A stretch of DNA of 64,000 bases from Gonatopus flavifemur (lineage: Eukaryota > Arthropoda > Insecta > Hymenoptera > Dryinidae), in the NCBI GenBank assembly GCA_018340375.1, contig JAFFJZ010000006.1:20838001-20902000 (forward strand), written 5' to 3'. Within the stretch, counting starts at the first letter, position 1, and the number at the start of each line of letters is the position of its first letter. The translations under genes and the position numbers were made by a program. Below are positions 45,344-57,100 of the stretch, piece by piece. The notes beneath the pieces are model-generated. The model saw only the letters and a program-made list of their open reading frames with translations, did no database searches and was not told where the DNA came from.

Positions 45344-45845
45344 TCCTAGCAGAAATGATGAATGGGAATTAGATGGACCCCGGCTAGTTTTCCCAGATGT
45401 TAGGTTGGTTTCTAGCTAGTTTTGTAACGCACTTTCTAGCCTGTGCCCATCCAGATGTCCCAGGGAATTGCTAGAATGGTGTTCAAATTGGCAATTAGAA
45501 ATGTGAAACCATGTGTTTTCTGTAAAATCACACCTGTGAATGGGGTCACAATGTATTTTGACATGTAATCTCCAGTCAAGAACGTTGCTTTTGAATTTAT
45601 TCCCATAAAATAATCCCGAGTGACAAATTGAAATGTTGGGGCTTCCTTTTATTCTTCTGACCGTGTTGATGGACTATCAATGTTACAGTACGATCAGTTG
45701 ACGCATGAAAAATCTACATAAACCAACTAAATGTTTGGGCACTAGAGTCAAAGTGGCTGAAATGTGTTATCCGGTTGCCTCCACGTAGGTCCCATCTAGT
45801 ACGTGGATGGTAATTGGGACGTCCAGACAAATTTCTACCAGAGTG
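45344..45845. mobile_element. CCCTAGTAGAAAT-type element, long form, copy 1
   Basis: About 500 bp from TCCTAGCAGAAAT to AATTTCTACCAGAG. It aligns along its length with 59352-59806 (for example TAGTTTTGTAACGCACTT, CCTGTGCCCATCCAG, AAGAACGTTGCTTTTG, TACGATCRGTTGACGCATG). Non-coding. Confidence 0.65.
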
Positions 45846-45949
45846 TATTGATTTTCAACACCAATTTGCAACATAAAATTTTCTACTGAGTTCTATTGAG
45901 CAGAGTAGCGTATCAATTCACTTTGAAAATTTAGTTTTTCAGGTTTAAT

Positions 45950-46393
45950 AAATCCAAGTATACTAGGTTCATCTGTCAATCCGACTCGATATAAATGACA
46001 ATGAAAAATGTCGATTATGTCTTGAGATCTTCAATAATGATATATCATTTGGATATATCAATTCTAACGCACTTTGTATTGGAATTGTTCGCTTCCCTTC
46101 TTTTTCCACACATTCGCCTGTTTGTTATGCGAAGGAATCACATATTTTTAGTATTGCATAATCGCGTAATATTCCATGCCAATGTCGATGTGGAATAATT
46201 TTTCCCAGGTCATCAAGAATTCATAGACACTATTGTATATGCTTTGAACAATATAACTGCGATACACATTTGAAAGTTCTCAATCCAGTATAAAGCCCAA
46301 TGAATGTAATCGCATGTGATTGGTGTGTTGTGTATTTTAAGAGTGAAGAAGGAAGTCAGCATCTTAAAGTGTAATTAATTACGTCGTTGGACC
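45950..46393 (+). promoter_or_regulatory. Gene 3 5' flank conserved with gene 2
   Basis: Shares GATATAAATGACAA, ATTTGGATATATCAATTC, TTTGAAAGTTCTCAATC and TGTGATTGGTGTG with the gene 2 flank. It carries TATAAAG at 46289-46295, about 105 bp before the ATG; genes 2 and 4 have no TATA at the aligned place. The inverted CCAAT (GATTGGTG) is about 75 bp before the ATG. Confidence 0.55.
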
Positions 46394-49300
46394 ATGGATA
46401 ATAATAAATTCTCAAGCGAGAGATTTGGCGGGGCTGCAAACACCGTTAATGGCTTTAGCAATTTTTCTGAAATGTTGTATTATTATTGGTACGAGTGTGC
46501 GGGTCAGTGGAATTGAAAAATTTGTTAGAACGACGTATACGTTCGTATATACGAAGTATGTATGAATTATTTTGATGTTCTCATTCTAGATCCTTACATA
46601 AGAGACAAACCTATAAACAATTCTCCATTCGTATTCATAAGTATTTTTCCCGTTTATGTACTTTTGGTGTTATATTGGGGGCCACGTTTCATGGAGAAAA
46701 GGAAACCGTACCAGCTGAAGGGATTTATTAGGATTTATAATTTGAGTCATGTACTTTTCAACGGTTATTTGGCGTACAGTGTCGGATTCGGGTTAGATTG
46801 GTTCCGAAATGGATTATGGGAATGTCATGATAGAGGCTATTTCTACAATGACGATCCTATTCGTTTGAGAGTAAGTAATATTTTATTCACGCGTTCATAA
46901 ATAAGTTCATCTCCGTTGTTTGTAACGAATTCTCCAATGGCACTTACGAATCTTTCCATTTTTCAATTAAATGATAGGTACAGGAATTCGAATATAACGT
47001 AGGAATGATCGATGCCTGTGTTATTTTTTTATTGCTGAATCAAAAGCGAGCGAAAACGAAATATCTGTGACAGCTATTCGAATAGTTGATTTTAAACCAT
47101 CCAACAAAAGCACTCGTGCCAACTATTATTGAATTTCATGTGATCCATACATATTTAAACATTATTTCGATTTTCCAAGTGCAGTAAATTCATAGTTGAA
47201 TTGGATCAAACAAAAAGATTTGATATTAAACAAATGTTTTCGGAATTTGAGGCTTCTTCTCAAACAGTTTCATTAGTTGGTGAATGATACACCCAGTGGA
47301 ACCAATTTTCTTTTGTTTTAGATAATCGATTTGACGTGGTGGGGTGTACTATTGAAACTGTACGATTTGGTTGAAACTTGTACATATGTGTTGAGGAAGA
47401 AACAATCGCAAGTTTCATTTTTACACGTCTATCATCATGTGACGACTCCAACTCTGCTCTGGTTCTTGATGAGATACATGATCTTTGTGCCATTAGCCTT
47501 CTACGGTATCATTAATATTAGTGTTCACTTCATCATGTATATGTATTATTTCTTAAGCACATTCGGGCCAAAAATGCAAAGACGAATTCATGGTTTCAAA
47601 CGTATCATGACAACAATTCAACTGGTGAGATTATTCAAATGCATACATTCATTTGTTCTACGAAGAATATCCATTCGTATTCCGATATGATTTACCTGGA
47701 GGATAATTTCAAGTACATGAAATTTCAAAATTATCGTTCTAATTCATATTATTGCGATTCGCATAATTCGAGAGTAGTGAAAATAATGAGATCCAAAAGG
47801 GATTAGCTGTTCCAGTGAACTGATTTTTTTTGTGTTCAGTTGAACTTTTTGTTATCTGACAGTCTTGAAGTACTAGAGAGAATCATAGTTTTTCAAGTGA
47901 TTGATAGACTTCCCTGGTGGAGGATGAGAACCAGTCTGTGCCATTGAATCACCTGTAAATTTTCATCCGAAAATTGGCTATGAAAAAGATGAATGTCCCA
48001 TCAAAATTGAACCAAAAACAGCAATCATAAGAAACTGCTTGGTTACGGAATGGAGTTGAACAATTCCCGAATCGAAATATTGCCTCTACTTTGCTGCTAA
48101 TAATCCTCTTTCCAGTAGGAGCTGTTGTTTCAATGAGATATCATCTCCTACTTTGCCCCTGAAAGTGGTAGAAATTTCCTATTTCACCGCTTGTAGGAGC
48201 AAAGCAGGTGCAAGGTTTACCTCCTACTTTGACCCTACCGACTCTACACGGAGAAGAATGTAGCCCGAAAATATGACTTTTTTTTCATTCTTTCAGTAAA
48301 CTAGGAATAGAAAGATTTGTAAAATGAATTTTTACATGAGAATACGAAAGATTACGAGTGCTGTAGAAAATGTGATGGGTAGGATTGAAATTTCATCCTC
48401 ACAGTTTGTTTAAAGTAATCGTAAGCTTCTGTATATTTTCATGTACAAATTCATTTGACAAATGATCCTATTCCTGGTTCACAAAAAAATGTTGAAAAAG
48501 CCATATTTTGATGATCAAGGTTAATGTGTAATCAGTGCCAGTCAATAAGAAAGAACTTGAGTAATTTGATCATTTTGTTGTGAATTTTCTCTTATAATCT
48601 CAGTTGGGTACCCTATTTTTTATACACTCGAATAAATCATTCATTCAAACAAGAAACCTCATAGATATTCGCTTGAGTAAAAAAATTTCATATCATTCCA
48701 AAAATATTTCATTCCATGAAATGAATGGGTGTTAATTTAAATGGAATGCATATTTCATTTCAATCAAGTAAAATTATTAGATTCGTATTCGAATGGAAAA
48801 TTAATTGGTTTGACCGACATAATTTGAATGACATTCTCGAATTGATAGAAAATACACTTCATGTAATATTATTATTCAAAAAATCCAACACATACGCTGG
48901 GAGAAAAAAATTTCGGGAACAATCAAATATTTAATCGAATAGTCGCAACAAAATATTAATTTGAATGAAGTTTTATCGAATCAACAGAATATTCATTCGA
49001 TCAAACAAAGATTTAATACTGTACAAAATATTTTGTCAATGAAAATGGATACTTGATCGATTCAACGAAATTCCATTCAAATTAACTGATCATTTCATTA
49101 CGAGTATTCAAGTGAAGATTTTAATGTTCCCAAGAATGTTTTCTTCCAGTGTGGAAAAATCAGGTTCTATGTAAGAGCAGTAGATTGTGGAGTAGGGAAA
49201 TAGAATCAAAATCAAATATTCGGAGCGGGAAAGTAGGACCAAGTAGTTTCTGTAGCGTGGAAGGAGGAGCAATATCAGGGACTGGATCGACAAAGCAGGG

Positions 49301-50209
49301 GCAAAATTTCGACTCGGGTTACCAGCCATAATTTGGTCATTGAAACTAGTAAACTAGTAAATTATCAACCAAAATGAAGTTTCTTTATCGCCCAGTTTCT
49401 GGGCAAGTTCCACTGGCGCTTGGCTAATCATTGTTGACATTTCCAACCAAAGTTGGAACGCGCAATTGTAAATCTTCCAACTTGGAAGCCACGAATGATC
49501 TTTCGTCGATAGATGATATATAGCGATCCAATATTCCCTCAACGGTGGTCAAAAAATTAACCCGAAAACAGCAAAAAGATGAACGAGAAACGGTGATTCT
49601 GTTAATTTTTCTGACAAAAATGATTAAAAATTGTTTTCCATGATATGAAGAGATGAATTTAAGTTTGTTTGGCGAAGTGCCTAAAAGCAGAACATTTTAT
49701 CAAAGCGAATTGCGTGTTGAATTAAAAATTGGATTATATAACGTGGAATTTTCATCCGCTAAATTTCATTTCGCATCCATCCGAGTGAGGTTTCATGATG
49801 CGGGAATGAACAACGATTGATCCGAATCGAACGTACTATGTGAACGTATGTACCCTTTGAAGTACTCTATTGATATGAATAGATATTCTGCGAGAACGTT
49901 ACATAAATGGTTTTTGTTCTTCCTGCGAAGGCTTCTGTTGTAACAATTCATGACAAATTCTAAAAGATGTATCGTAGACGTAACGAGTGTTTTAAAAGAT
50001 CAACAGACATCTTCAATTCTTCACCGATTTTTTATTTCCTTTTTCAGACACAATTCTTCATGATGTTCATATTTTCCCTGTATGTGCTGAATCCGAATTG
50101 CAGCTTACCCAAGTGGGAGTTCATACCCGGACTCGTTGATCTTGCAATCATTTCTTACCTGTTTTCCAAATTTTATAAAGATACTTACACCAAACCGAAG
50201 ACAAATTGA
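46394..50209 (+). CDS. Gene 3: ELOVL-type very-long-chain fatty acid elongase
   Basis: Exons 46394-46502, 46590-46870, 47322-47624 and 50048-50209 join in phases 1, 0, 0 to give 284 aa. The family reaction is condensation of acyl-CoA with malonyl-CoA in the ER membrane. The histidine box HVYHH is at 165-169. KLYDLVET stands at the KxxExxDT site. [15 protein letters not shown] and TTIQLTQ are present. The C-terminus KPKTN still fits KxKxx. Intron 1 is 87 bp (donor GTCAGT) and intron 2 only 451 bp, against 2.3 and 5.6 kb in genes 2 and 4, so this copy shows the least-invaded structure. Intron 3 shares blocks with gene 2 intron 3 and holds a family B foldback. Reading frame is intact, so it is probably functional. 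Confidence 0.93.
47625..48104. other. Gene 3 intron 3, 5' part
   Basis: AT-rich intron with weak similarity to the start of gene 2 intron 3 just after the donor (CATTTGTTCYAMGAAGAATAT, then ATTCGTATT). No element recognised. Confidence 0.35.
48105..48246. repeat. GTAGGAGC/CTCCTACTTTG word repeat
   Basis: Several CTCCTACTTTGCCCC and GTAGGAGCAAAGCAGG words in both orientations over 140 bp. A related patch lies at 49155-49325 (GGAGTAGGGAAATAG, GGAAAGTAGGACC). Both are in gene 3 intron 3 and may be two ends of one interrupted element. Confidence 0.45.
48247..48515. mobile_element. Foldback element, family B, in gene 3 intron 3
   Basis: Begins CACGGAGAAGAATG after TA. It contains CAGTAAACTAGGAATAGAAA and TGTAAAATGAATTTTTACAT, then the inverted arm CATGTACAAATTCATTTGAC and CCTATTCCTGGTTCAC. 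The right end is eroded. Confidence 0.55.
48600..49140. repeat. AT-rich repeat of ATTCGATTGAAT-type words
   Basis: Chains of TCATTCAAA, AATCGAAT and ATTCATTCGATCAAAC words in both orientations, in the same style as 39290-39900. The frame 48725-48934 is read-through. Confidence 0.4.
49400..50047. other. Gene 3 intron 3, 3' part, conserved with gene 2
   Basis: 49540-50040 aligns in blocks with 38450-39078 of gene 2 (for example CATGATGYGGGAATGAACA, GAATCGAAC, ATATTCTGCG). It lacks the foldback present there. This is retained intron homology from the duplication. Confidence 0.5.
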
Positions 50210-50376
50210 GAACCATTTCCACTTGAATATGATTCTTTTTGTAAAAAATTTCACATGTACATTGAACTGTATAAACTTTTCTTCGTGCTCTGTATCTTAT
50301 AAAGTACCTCCCGAACTTCCAAACTTCACGTTATTGTTCTATTTTTTATGATTCATACATATTTATATATTTTATC

Positions 50377-50579
50377 CATGGAGAAAAAAGAAATTCGCTG
50401 TGACAGCAATCTTATTGTTGGCTATGACCGAACTCTGTTGAAATGTTGACTTAAAATTTATTTGCTATTCTCAATACTGGAGAGTAAACATTTTCTGCTG
50501 TCACAGCTCAAAAGTTGCTGTCATAGCTAACAAGATTGCTCTGATAGAAGAAAAATTTTGCTTTTTTCACCCCTCCGTG
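50377..50579. mobile_element. Foldback element related to family A, short form
   Basis: About 200 bp from CATGGAGAAAAAAGAAATTCGC to CACCCCTCCGTG, with GCTGTCACAGC, TTTGCTATT and GTCATAGCTAACAAGATTGCT words typical of family A. Much of the family A interior is missing. Confidence 0.55.
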
Positions 50580-52088
50580 AGTAATCGACGTTCTCTGAAA
50601 ATTTCTAACCTTCTTACGAATTACATCCGTATAGTACTTTGGCAGGAAAATATGTTCATTGAGTCGGTACCTTGGTACTTTGATATAATTTAAGACCTAT
50701 CATTTTTCGTAAACCAAGAAAAATGTATATCAGACCCAACTACGCAAAACAGAAATATGTAGAAAACTAAATAAATTCAAATGCGGTACTTTCTTGATTC
50801 AGTTAGATTTATAGTTGATCAAACTACGCAAACTATACTCGAACGAACCTTGTACTCAAACTGAGTTGACGAAGGATTGAACGTATATTCAACTGCCGTA
50901 CTTAGTTGAGTTCATTATCTTTTTCCTCCCTGTACGAAGCAAATTTGCTTGAGTTTTCATATTTCCATCGAGTATCGTGAACTTTTAATGGTAATTTGAA
51001 ATTTAAGATCCGGCCAAAGCACCTCTAACGTGAATTATTTACATCAAATTGAAAATTCATATTCGAATTCGAAGGAAACATTGTCATTACACTTTGTGAT
51101 CTTTATGTTTTAATTGGAATGTTCAAGTACGATGGATGGTTATGAACAACAGGTATCGATGGAGAATTTGTGAAACACCTCTTGCTTTTTGATCGAGTTT
51201 ATCAAAGTTTTTACGGAAAAGAAGAGCGCACGGTCATGAGGGAAATTTGGTGATTGATTACAAACATTATACGTAACAATCATGACCGAGAAATTTATAT
51301 CGAGCAGCTTATTCTAATTATTATTGAAATTGGAATTCATCATTCCTAGAATATTCAATATTCATCGCATACATGAACATGCACTCTTAAAAAATTGTGT
51401 TGGTATTTTTTTTCAGAGAAACTGTTTTCAATTTTAAACAAGAAATTGGTCCAGATCGAGTTGGTTTGTTCCAATATCACGTGGAGAAATCTGCATCTAC
51501 TCGTACGCGGGTATTTATCAGCTGATCCGTTGAAGCAGTCAGTTTTTCTTTTTTGAAAGCGTATATAATCGATTTGGCGAGATGATAAAAAATGTGTGTC
51601 AGTTTTCGCAAAATCTATCTGTGATGAAATTATGATGCAGTTGAAAGTCCATTCTCTGAATTTCGAAGGATGAGAATTCCACTGGAACGGAAAGATAGGT
51701 CTCCTTTTGGCTGCCTCGAGAGTGAACTTCTACTTTGTTGAAGTTTGGACTTGGTCTCTAAGCAGCCAGGAGGGACCAGTCTTTCCGTTCGAGTAGAATT
51801 CCTACTCCTTACATTTAAAGCACAGCTATCGATCAGCCAACCTTGGAAGTCCATTCATATTGAATTTATAATTCGAGACAAAAATTACATAACGCTGGGG
51901 CTTGCAGCCCGCACCGTGAGACTTCTGGAGATTCCCACAATCCTACCACGTGATCATGTGAAAAAAGAAGGGCAAATTTTTCATCAACGATACGTACTTC
52001 TTTCTGAATTCAGGAGCAATTATTTCCGGTCATCAATATTTTCTGTTACAATCAAATCATTTTTAGATCGAACTATGTGAACAACAAA
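50580..52088. other. Intergenic, no gene
   Basis: AT-rich with no motif-bearing frame. A short CAACTNAGT/ACTNAGTTG word cluster (50740-50920) suggests an old foldback. About 51640-51800 contains an imperfect inverted pair: GAATTCCACTGGAACGGAAAG / CTTTCCGTTCGAGTAGAATTC. Confidence 0.4.
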
Positions 52089-53450
52089 CACACCCAGGAA
52101 AGAAAGTTGTGAAATTTATATCTTGCGGAGTCAATATTTGAACGATTTCAAAAAATAGTTGGAGCTACAGCAATTTTAGTTGATTTTACAGCTAAGAATG
52201 TAAGACTCATCTCATCTGCAGTACATCTCACATTTGCTGTTGTAAAATCACCCATGTGGAAATAGCCAGAGTTGACAAATGGCGCGGTACTGGCAAAGTT
52301 GTGTTTTCCAGACTTCAGCGGAAACAACTGTGCCTATTCAGAATCATTACCAGTTTTCCAACTGGCGTGAAATGCGCAAAAATTTTCTTGAACCAGTATC
52401 GAGTTAATAGTGTTCGGAGAATACCCAGACCGTACAGAAACGGAACCACGTCAGTACCGAATCAGAGTTGGTATGATGGTGAAATCCGAAAAAAAGACGG
52501 TACAACACCAATATCGATGCAACGTTGTTCTTATACGGAATAGATAGTGGATAGGAATTTTACTGTTCTCTTCAATAACACGGTTACTTTGATGAGACAA
52601 TACTGCGCCAGTATTGAGCCAGAGTTAGTATTAGCATTCAATATGTTCGATAGATGACAATGTGCCGGTATTGATAGGACTCTGACTGACTACGGAATCG
52701 GTGGTCGGGTGACATTAAAATCACGATCTCAGCAACTTGGCTGTTGGTGTTCAAAGTTGGTATCATCATTCAATATGTTTGAGAGACAACAATGTGCCAG
52801 CATTGGTAGGACTTTATTCCACTACGGAATATATGGTGGATTGTTGTATGACCTCAACGCTCCCATTACAAGAAATGGCAATTTGAGTGATTCGTCGTCA
52901 ACTCAGAGATCGGCTGATGTTATGGAGACTCAGTTTCTCACTCGCAGGGTCTGGGTTCAATCCTCACTCAGTGAACTCTCAAGAAATCATTTCCAAAGTG
53001 CTTTTCTCCGATGACGATAATGAGAACAATGGATCATTCAGATTTGCAAAGTTCAAATTTACGTTTTTTTTTTTCCTTGAAATATGATGACTCCTGGTAA
53101 CTCCGGTTACCGGTACTGTACCAGTACTGGGTTGGGTTTGAATTTCTACATAGGATGTCATCACCTCAACTCCTTGTCATTTCTCATCCAGCTCTGGCAG
53201 AACAACTGATCCTTCTGCAATGCCAGAGTTTCCCCATAGCAGGCTCACATCAAATATCGCTACCGCCATGATGGTGAATGTTATACTGGCCCTCATATGA
53301 AATGGTGTTATCATTTCAACTCCTTTGCCAGTACTGGCAATCCAACTGGCTCCATAATGGCCGCTCTAGATTTGTCAGTACTGGCACCTCCGGCAACAGT
53401 AGTGAGCCAGTAGCGGCCCGTGTGTCCATGTCCACATGGGCAACTTAAAT
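52089..53450. repeat. Repeat block of CAGTACTGGC / GCCAGTATTG words
   Basis: Many short words around CCAGTA/TACTGG in both orientations over about 1.3 kb (GTACTGGCAAAG, GCGCCAGTATTGAGCC, CTGTACCAGTACTGG, CAGTACTGGCAATCC). Two direct segments with CAATATGTTYGA and CAATGTGCC(A/G)G are about 110 bp apart (52640-52680, 52770-52810). 52910-52970 has a tRNA B-box-like GGGTTCAATCC. Element edges are not found. Frames here are read-through. Confidence 0.5.
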
Positions 53451-53580
53451 TCTGGTAGCTCGAACTATTTTCAAAATCGAACAAATATTGATTCCGCAAG
53501 ATGTAAAATTTATATGTTTTTTTTTCAGTGAATGGTAAAGTCACATTCAGTCTTGGCGGGGATAAGAACTGTTTGTAGCT

Positions 53581-53611
53581 ATGCTATGCTCTCTCTCTCT
53601 TTCTCTCTCTG
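53581..53611. repeat. (CT)n microsatellite
   Basis: CTCTCTCTCTCTTTCTCTCTCT tract, simple sequence. Confidence 0.8.
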
Positions 53612-53904
53612 CTTCCAATCAAAAAGACTCATCGCAGGCCTCTCGTTTCTAATTGTTCGAGTTGATAAAAAAAACTACTATTATACCATCCATTACTTAC
53701 CAAATTATACGATTCAAGTATGAATAGCGTTATCTGTTAGTTACAACAAAATTAGTTTGAGTAGGTAAGCCTGTTCGTAAACGTCTTTGTACGAATTCTC
53801 CTACAGTTAACAAATGAAGTTATACATTACAAGAATCAATATTCAGGTGTTAGAAGTAATCTGATGATAATTGTTGTAAACAACAATGTGATTCCGTTAT
53901 TAAC

Positions 53905-54147
53905 ATACCCGTGGGACATAATTGAGTGACATTGTATGCCAATATCATTCTTGAATAATTTTTCAAATGCCAATGAGGCATTGAAGCAAATGATATTATA
54001 TATCTGTTGAACAATGCAAGTGCGAGGCTGCTTTTAGAGGTCTCAATCGAATTTTCACCCTGAATGTGAACGGTTGTGATTGGTGTGCCGTGCGTCTAAA
54101 TACCGAAGAAGATAGCTGACAACTTGCAATTAACCCATCGTTAAGTC
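53905..54147 (+). promoter_or_regulatory. Gene 4 5' flank conserved with genes 2 and 3
   Basis: Shares CATAATTGAGTGA and TTGTATGCCAA with gene 2, and GGTTGTGATTGGTGTG (54072-54087) with both. The last contains an inverted CCAAT about 65 bp before the ATG. It is followed by GAAGAAGATAGCTGACAAC, similar to gene 2 (GGAAGATTACTGTCAAC). Probable core promoter and 5' untranslated region. Confidence 0.55.
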
Positions 54148-57100
54148 ATGAATAATAATAGTTACGATAATTCCCCAAGCGAAGGATTTGGCGGTACTGC
54201 AAACACCATGAATGGCAGCTTCTTCAAAATGTTGCATTATTATTGGTACGAGTGTGCGGGTTAGTGAAATTTGACAATTACTTTTAGAATAAAATATACA
54301 TTCCTCGGTTACATAGTTCTGAATATTTGTATGTTCGCATTCCAGATCCTCACATGAGGGACAGATTCATCACCAATTCTCCACTCACATTCACGAGTAT
54401 TATGGTTGTATATTTATTTTGGGTTTTATATTTGGGGCCAGCTTTCATGAAAAATAGAGAACCTTATCAACTGAAGGGATTCATTAGGATTTATAATTTG
54501 ATTCATGTACTTGTCAACGGTTGGATAGTGTATCAAATCGTATTTGTGACAAATTGGTTTGGGAATGGATTATGGAAATGTCATGACAGAGGCTATTCCT
54601 TCACGGACGATCCAGCACGAATAATAGTGAGTAATATTTTATTTACGCGTGTATACTGACATTCATGCTCAATATGTGGATAATTTTTGGACGATATTTA
54701 CTAACTTTCTCATCGCCCAGCTGAAGGATAGATATACAATGATTTGAGCGAGGTATTTTGGAGTTTGGGATTTCCATTTTAACTTATGAACAATTCAGTC
54801 TACACGGAGAACATTTATTGGCGAAAAATTACCCAAAGTTTGAAATCTCATTGACTTCATTTGGCTCGACTATAGATGAGAACAAATTCAAATGTTTTTA
54901 TTATTTCCGCGAGTTGAATACCGGTGAAAAACTTTTAAATGAATCTTCATCTGTAGTCGAGTAAAATGGAATCAATCGGATTTTAAACTTCGCGGGAACG
55001 ACACTATGTTCCCGTTTTACTCACCTTTTTGTAATCTTTCGTCAAAATATTTTCTCCGTGTAGAGATCGACCGAAAAAAAAACATTCATTTTTGAGGGAG
55101 CATTGAAAAATAGAAATTCGCAATTCATGAATTTTATTGCATTGATTGTTAAGTTATAAAAGTCCAATAGGCAAAGTTGACACTGATAGAATTCAATAAA
55201 TGTTCATTTATTCTCAGAATGGAAAAACATTCTATCTTGGCTTGAAATTTGAAAAATACGTGTTCTCTGATAATTAGTATCAATTAGATATTCAATCTAC
55301 TAATATAATGAATCATCCAATTCTCTCAATTAACCAACATAACGACAAAATTGATTTTTCAATACAGATATACAAAATTTGAAGCCACTATTTTGTTCAA
55401 AGTTCAACTGATGTGGGAACTTTGAATTTAATAAGTCTCATTGAAGATTGTCTGAGGTTCGAGAAAGTTCTAACTCGATCTTCTAAGGAAATGGGATTGT
55501 TCTATCCTTCTCAGCAAATCAATATAATCTTTCAAAATGTGTAATTTTCACTTATTTCATATGCCTACACTGAGAAACCAATTTCTTAAACTTGAAGACA
55601 TTTCCTTTGCCCTCATTCTGAGAAATCTTGTGTTCGATGAAAAAAATAATTCATTCCAATGGAAAAATTTTTCATTGAATTGAAATGACATTTTTCGAAT
55701 TCAAGAAGGGATATATTTTTGTTTCAATTTGAGAATTTTTCGTTTCAAACTGAAGAAAAGTTTTTCCATTGAAAAAAAGATGTACGAGGGTGGATTGATA
55801 AGTTTCCGGCCTGACCAAGAGATGGCGCCACTAGGCCTACCTTGAGGTGGCGTTCTATAGTACCATCCTTAGATAGCTTGTAGCTATAGTTTCAGTCCGA
55901 TCGCCATGTTAGTTTAGTTTTGAGAGCACGCTGACCAAGACGCCTCTGTGTTTTTCGTAAAAATGGAAAAGCTGGAAAATCGTGCTGTCATCAAATACTT
56001 TTATTTGAAGGGGTTAACGCCGAAGGAAATTAAAGAAGAGATGGACTCAACACTGGGGACATCCTCCCCATCATATTCAACCGTTAAGCAGTGGGTTTCC
56101 GAGTTTAAAAAGGGTCGTGTGAGCACCTCTGATGAGCCTCGCTCAGGACGCCCCATTGAGGTCACAACTCCAGATATGATCGAAAAAATCCATCAAATAG
56201 TGCTGAAAGATCGCAGATTAAAAGTTCGTGAGATAGCTGAGACCTGTAAGATGTCATATGAACGTGTACAAAATATTTTGCACCAACATTTGTATATGGA
56301 AAAGCTCTGTGCAAGATGGGTGCCGCGTTTGCTAACAGTCGACCAAAAATTGATTCGAAAGAACATTTCTACCGCCAATTTGGCGTTGTATAAGCGTAAT
56401 CCAAGCGAATTTTTGCGTCGATTCGTAACCGTTGACGAAACTTGGGTCCACCACTACACTCCTGAAACCAAAGAACAGTCTAAACAGTGGATTGGACCAG
56501 GGAACCAACTCCAAAGAAGGCAAAAACAATTTTTTCGGCGAACAAGGTTATGGCTACTGTTTTTTGGGATGCAAGAGGTATTATATACATTGATTACCTT
56601 GAAAAGGGTAAAACTATCACTGGTCAATACTACGCAGACTTACTGCAACGTTTGAGCCACGAAGTGAAAATTAAACGACCTCATCTGGCGAAGAAAAAAA
56701 TCTTGTTTCATCACGATAACGCACCAGCGCACACGTCAATCGTTGCGATGGCTAAAATCAACGATCTGAAGTTTGAATTAATGCCGCACCCTCCCTACTC
56801 TCCAGACCTAGCCCCGAGTGACTATTATCTGTTTCCTAACCTCAAAAAATGGCTTGGCGGTAAGAGATTTGCGGACAATGAAGAAGTAATCGAAGCTGTA
56901 AATGGGTATTTTGAGGAGCTTGACGAATCAGTCTATAGAGATGGCATTACTAGACTAGAACACCGCTATGAGAAATGTATCAGCCTTGGAGGAGATTATG
57001 TTGAGAAATCAAAAAAAAAAAATTCTTAAAAACGTTGTTTTTCTTGGTCAGGCCGGAAACTTATCAATCCACCCTCGTATTAGAATGAGGGCGAAGAAAA

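Noticed and set aside
51745..52080. 111-codon plus-strand frame
   Set aside because: No motif; overlaps an inverted pair with the opposite frame 51630-51854.
52910..52975. tRNA-like segment ending GGGTTCAATCC (also minus strand near 25040-25100 and 6390-6445)
   Set aside because: B-box-like words only; I could not fold an acceptor stem or anticodon arm, so at most old tRNA-derived repeat remnants.
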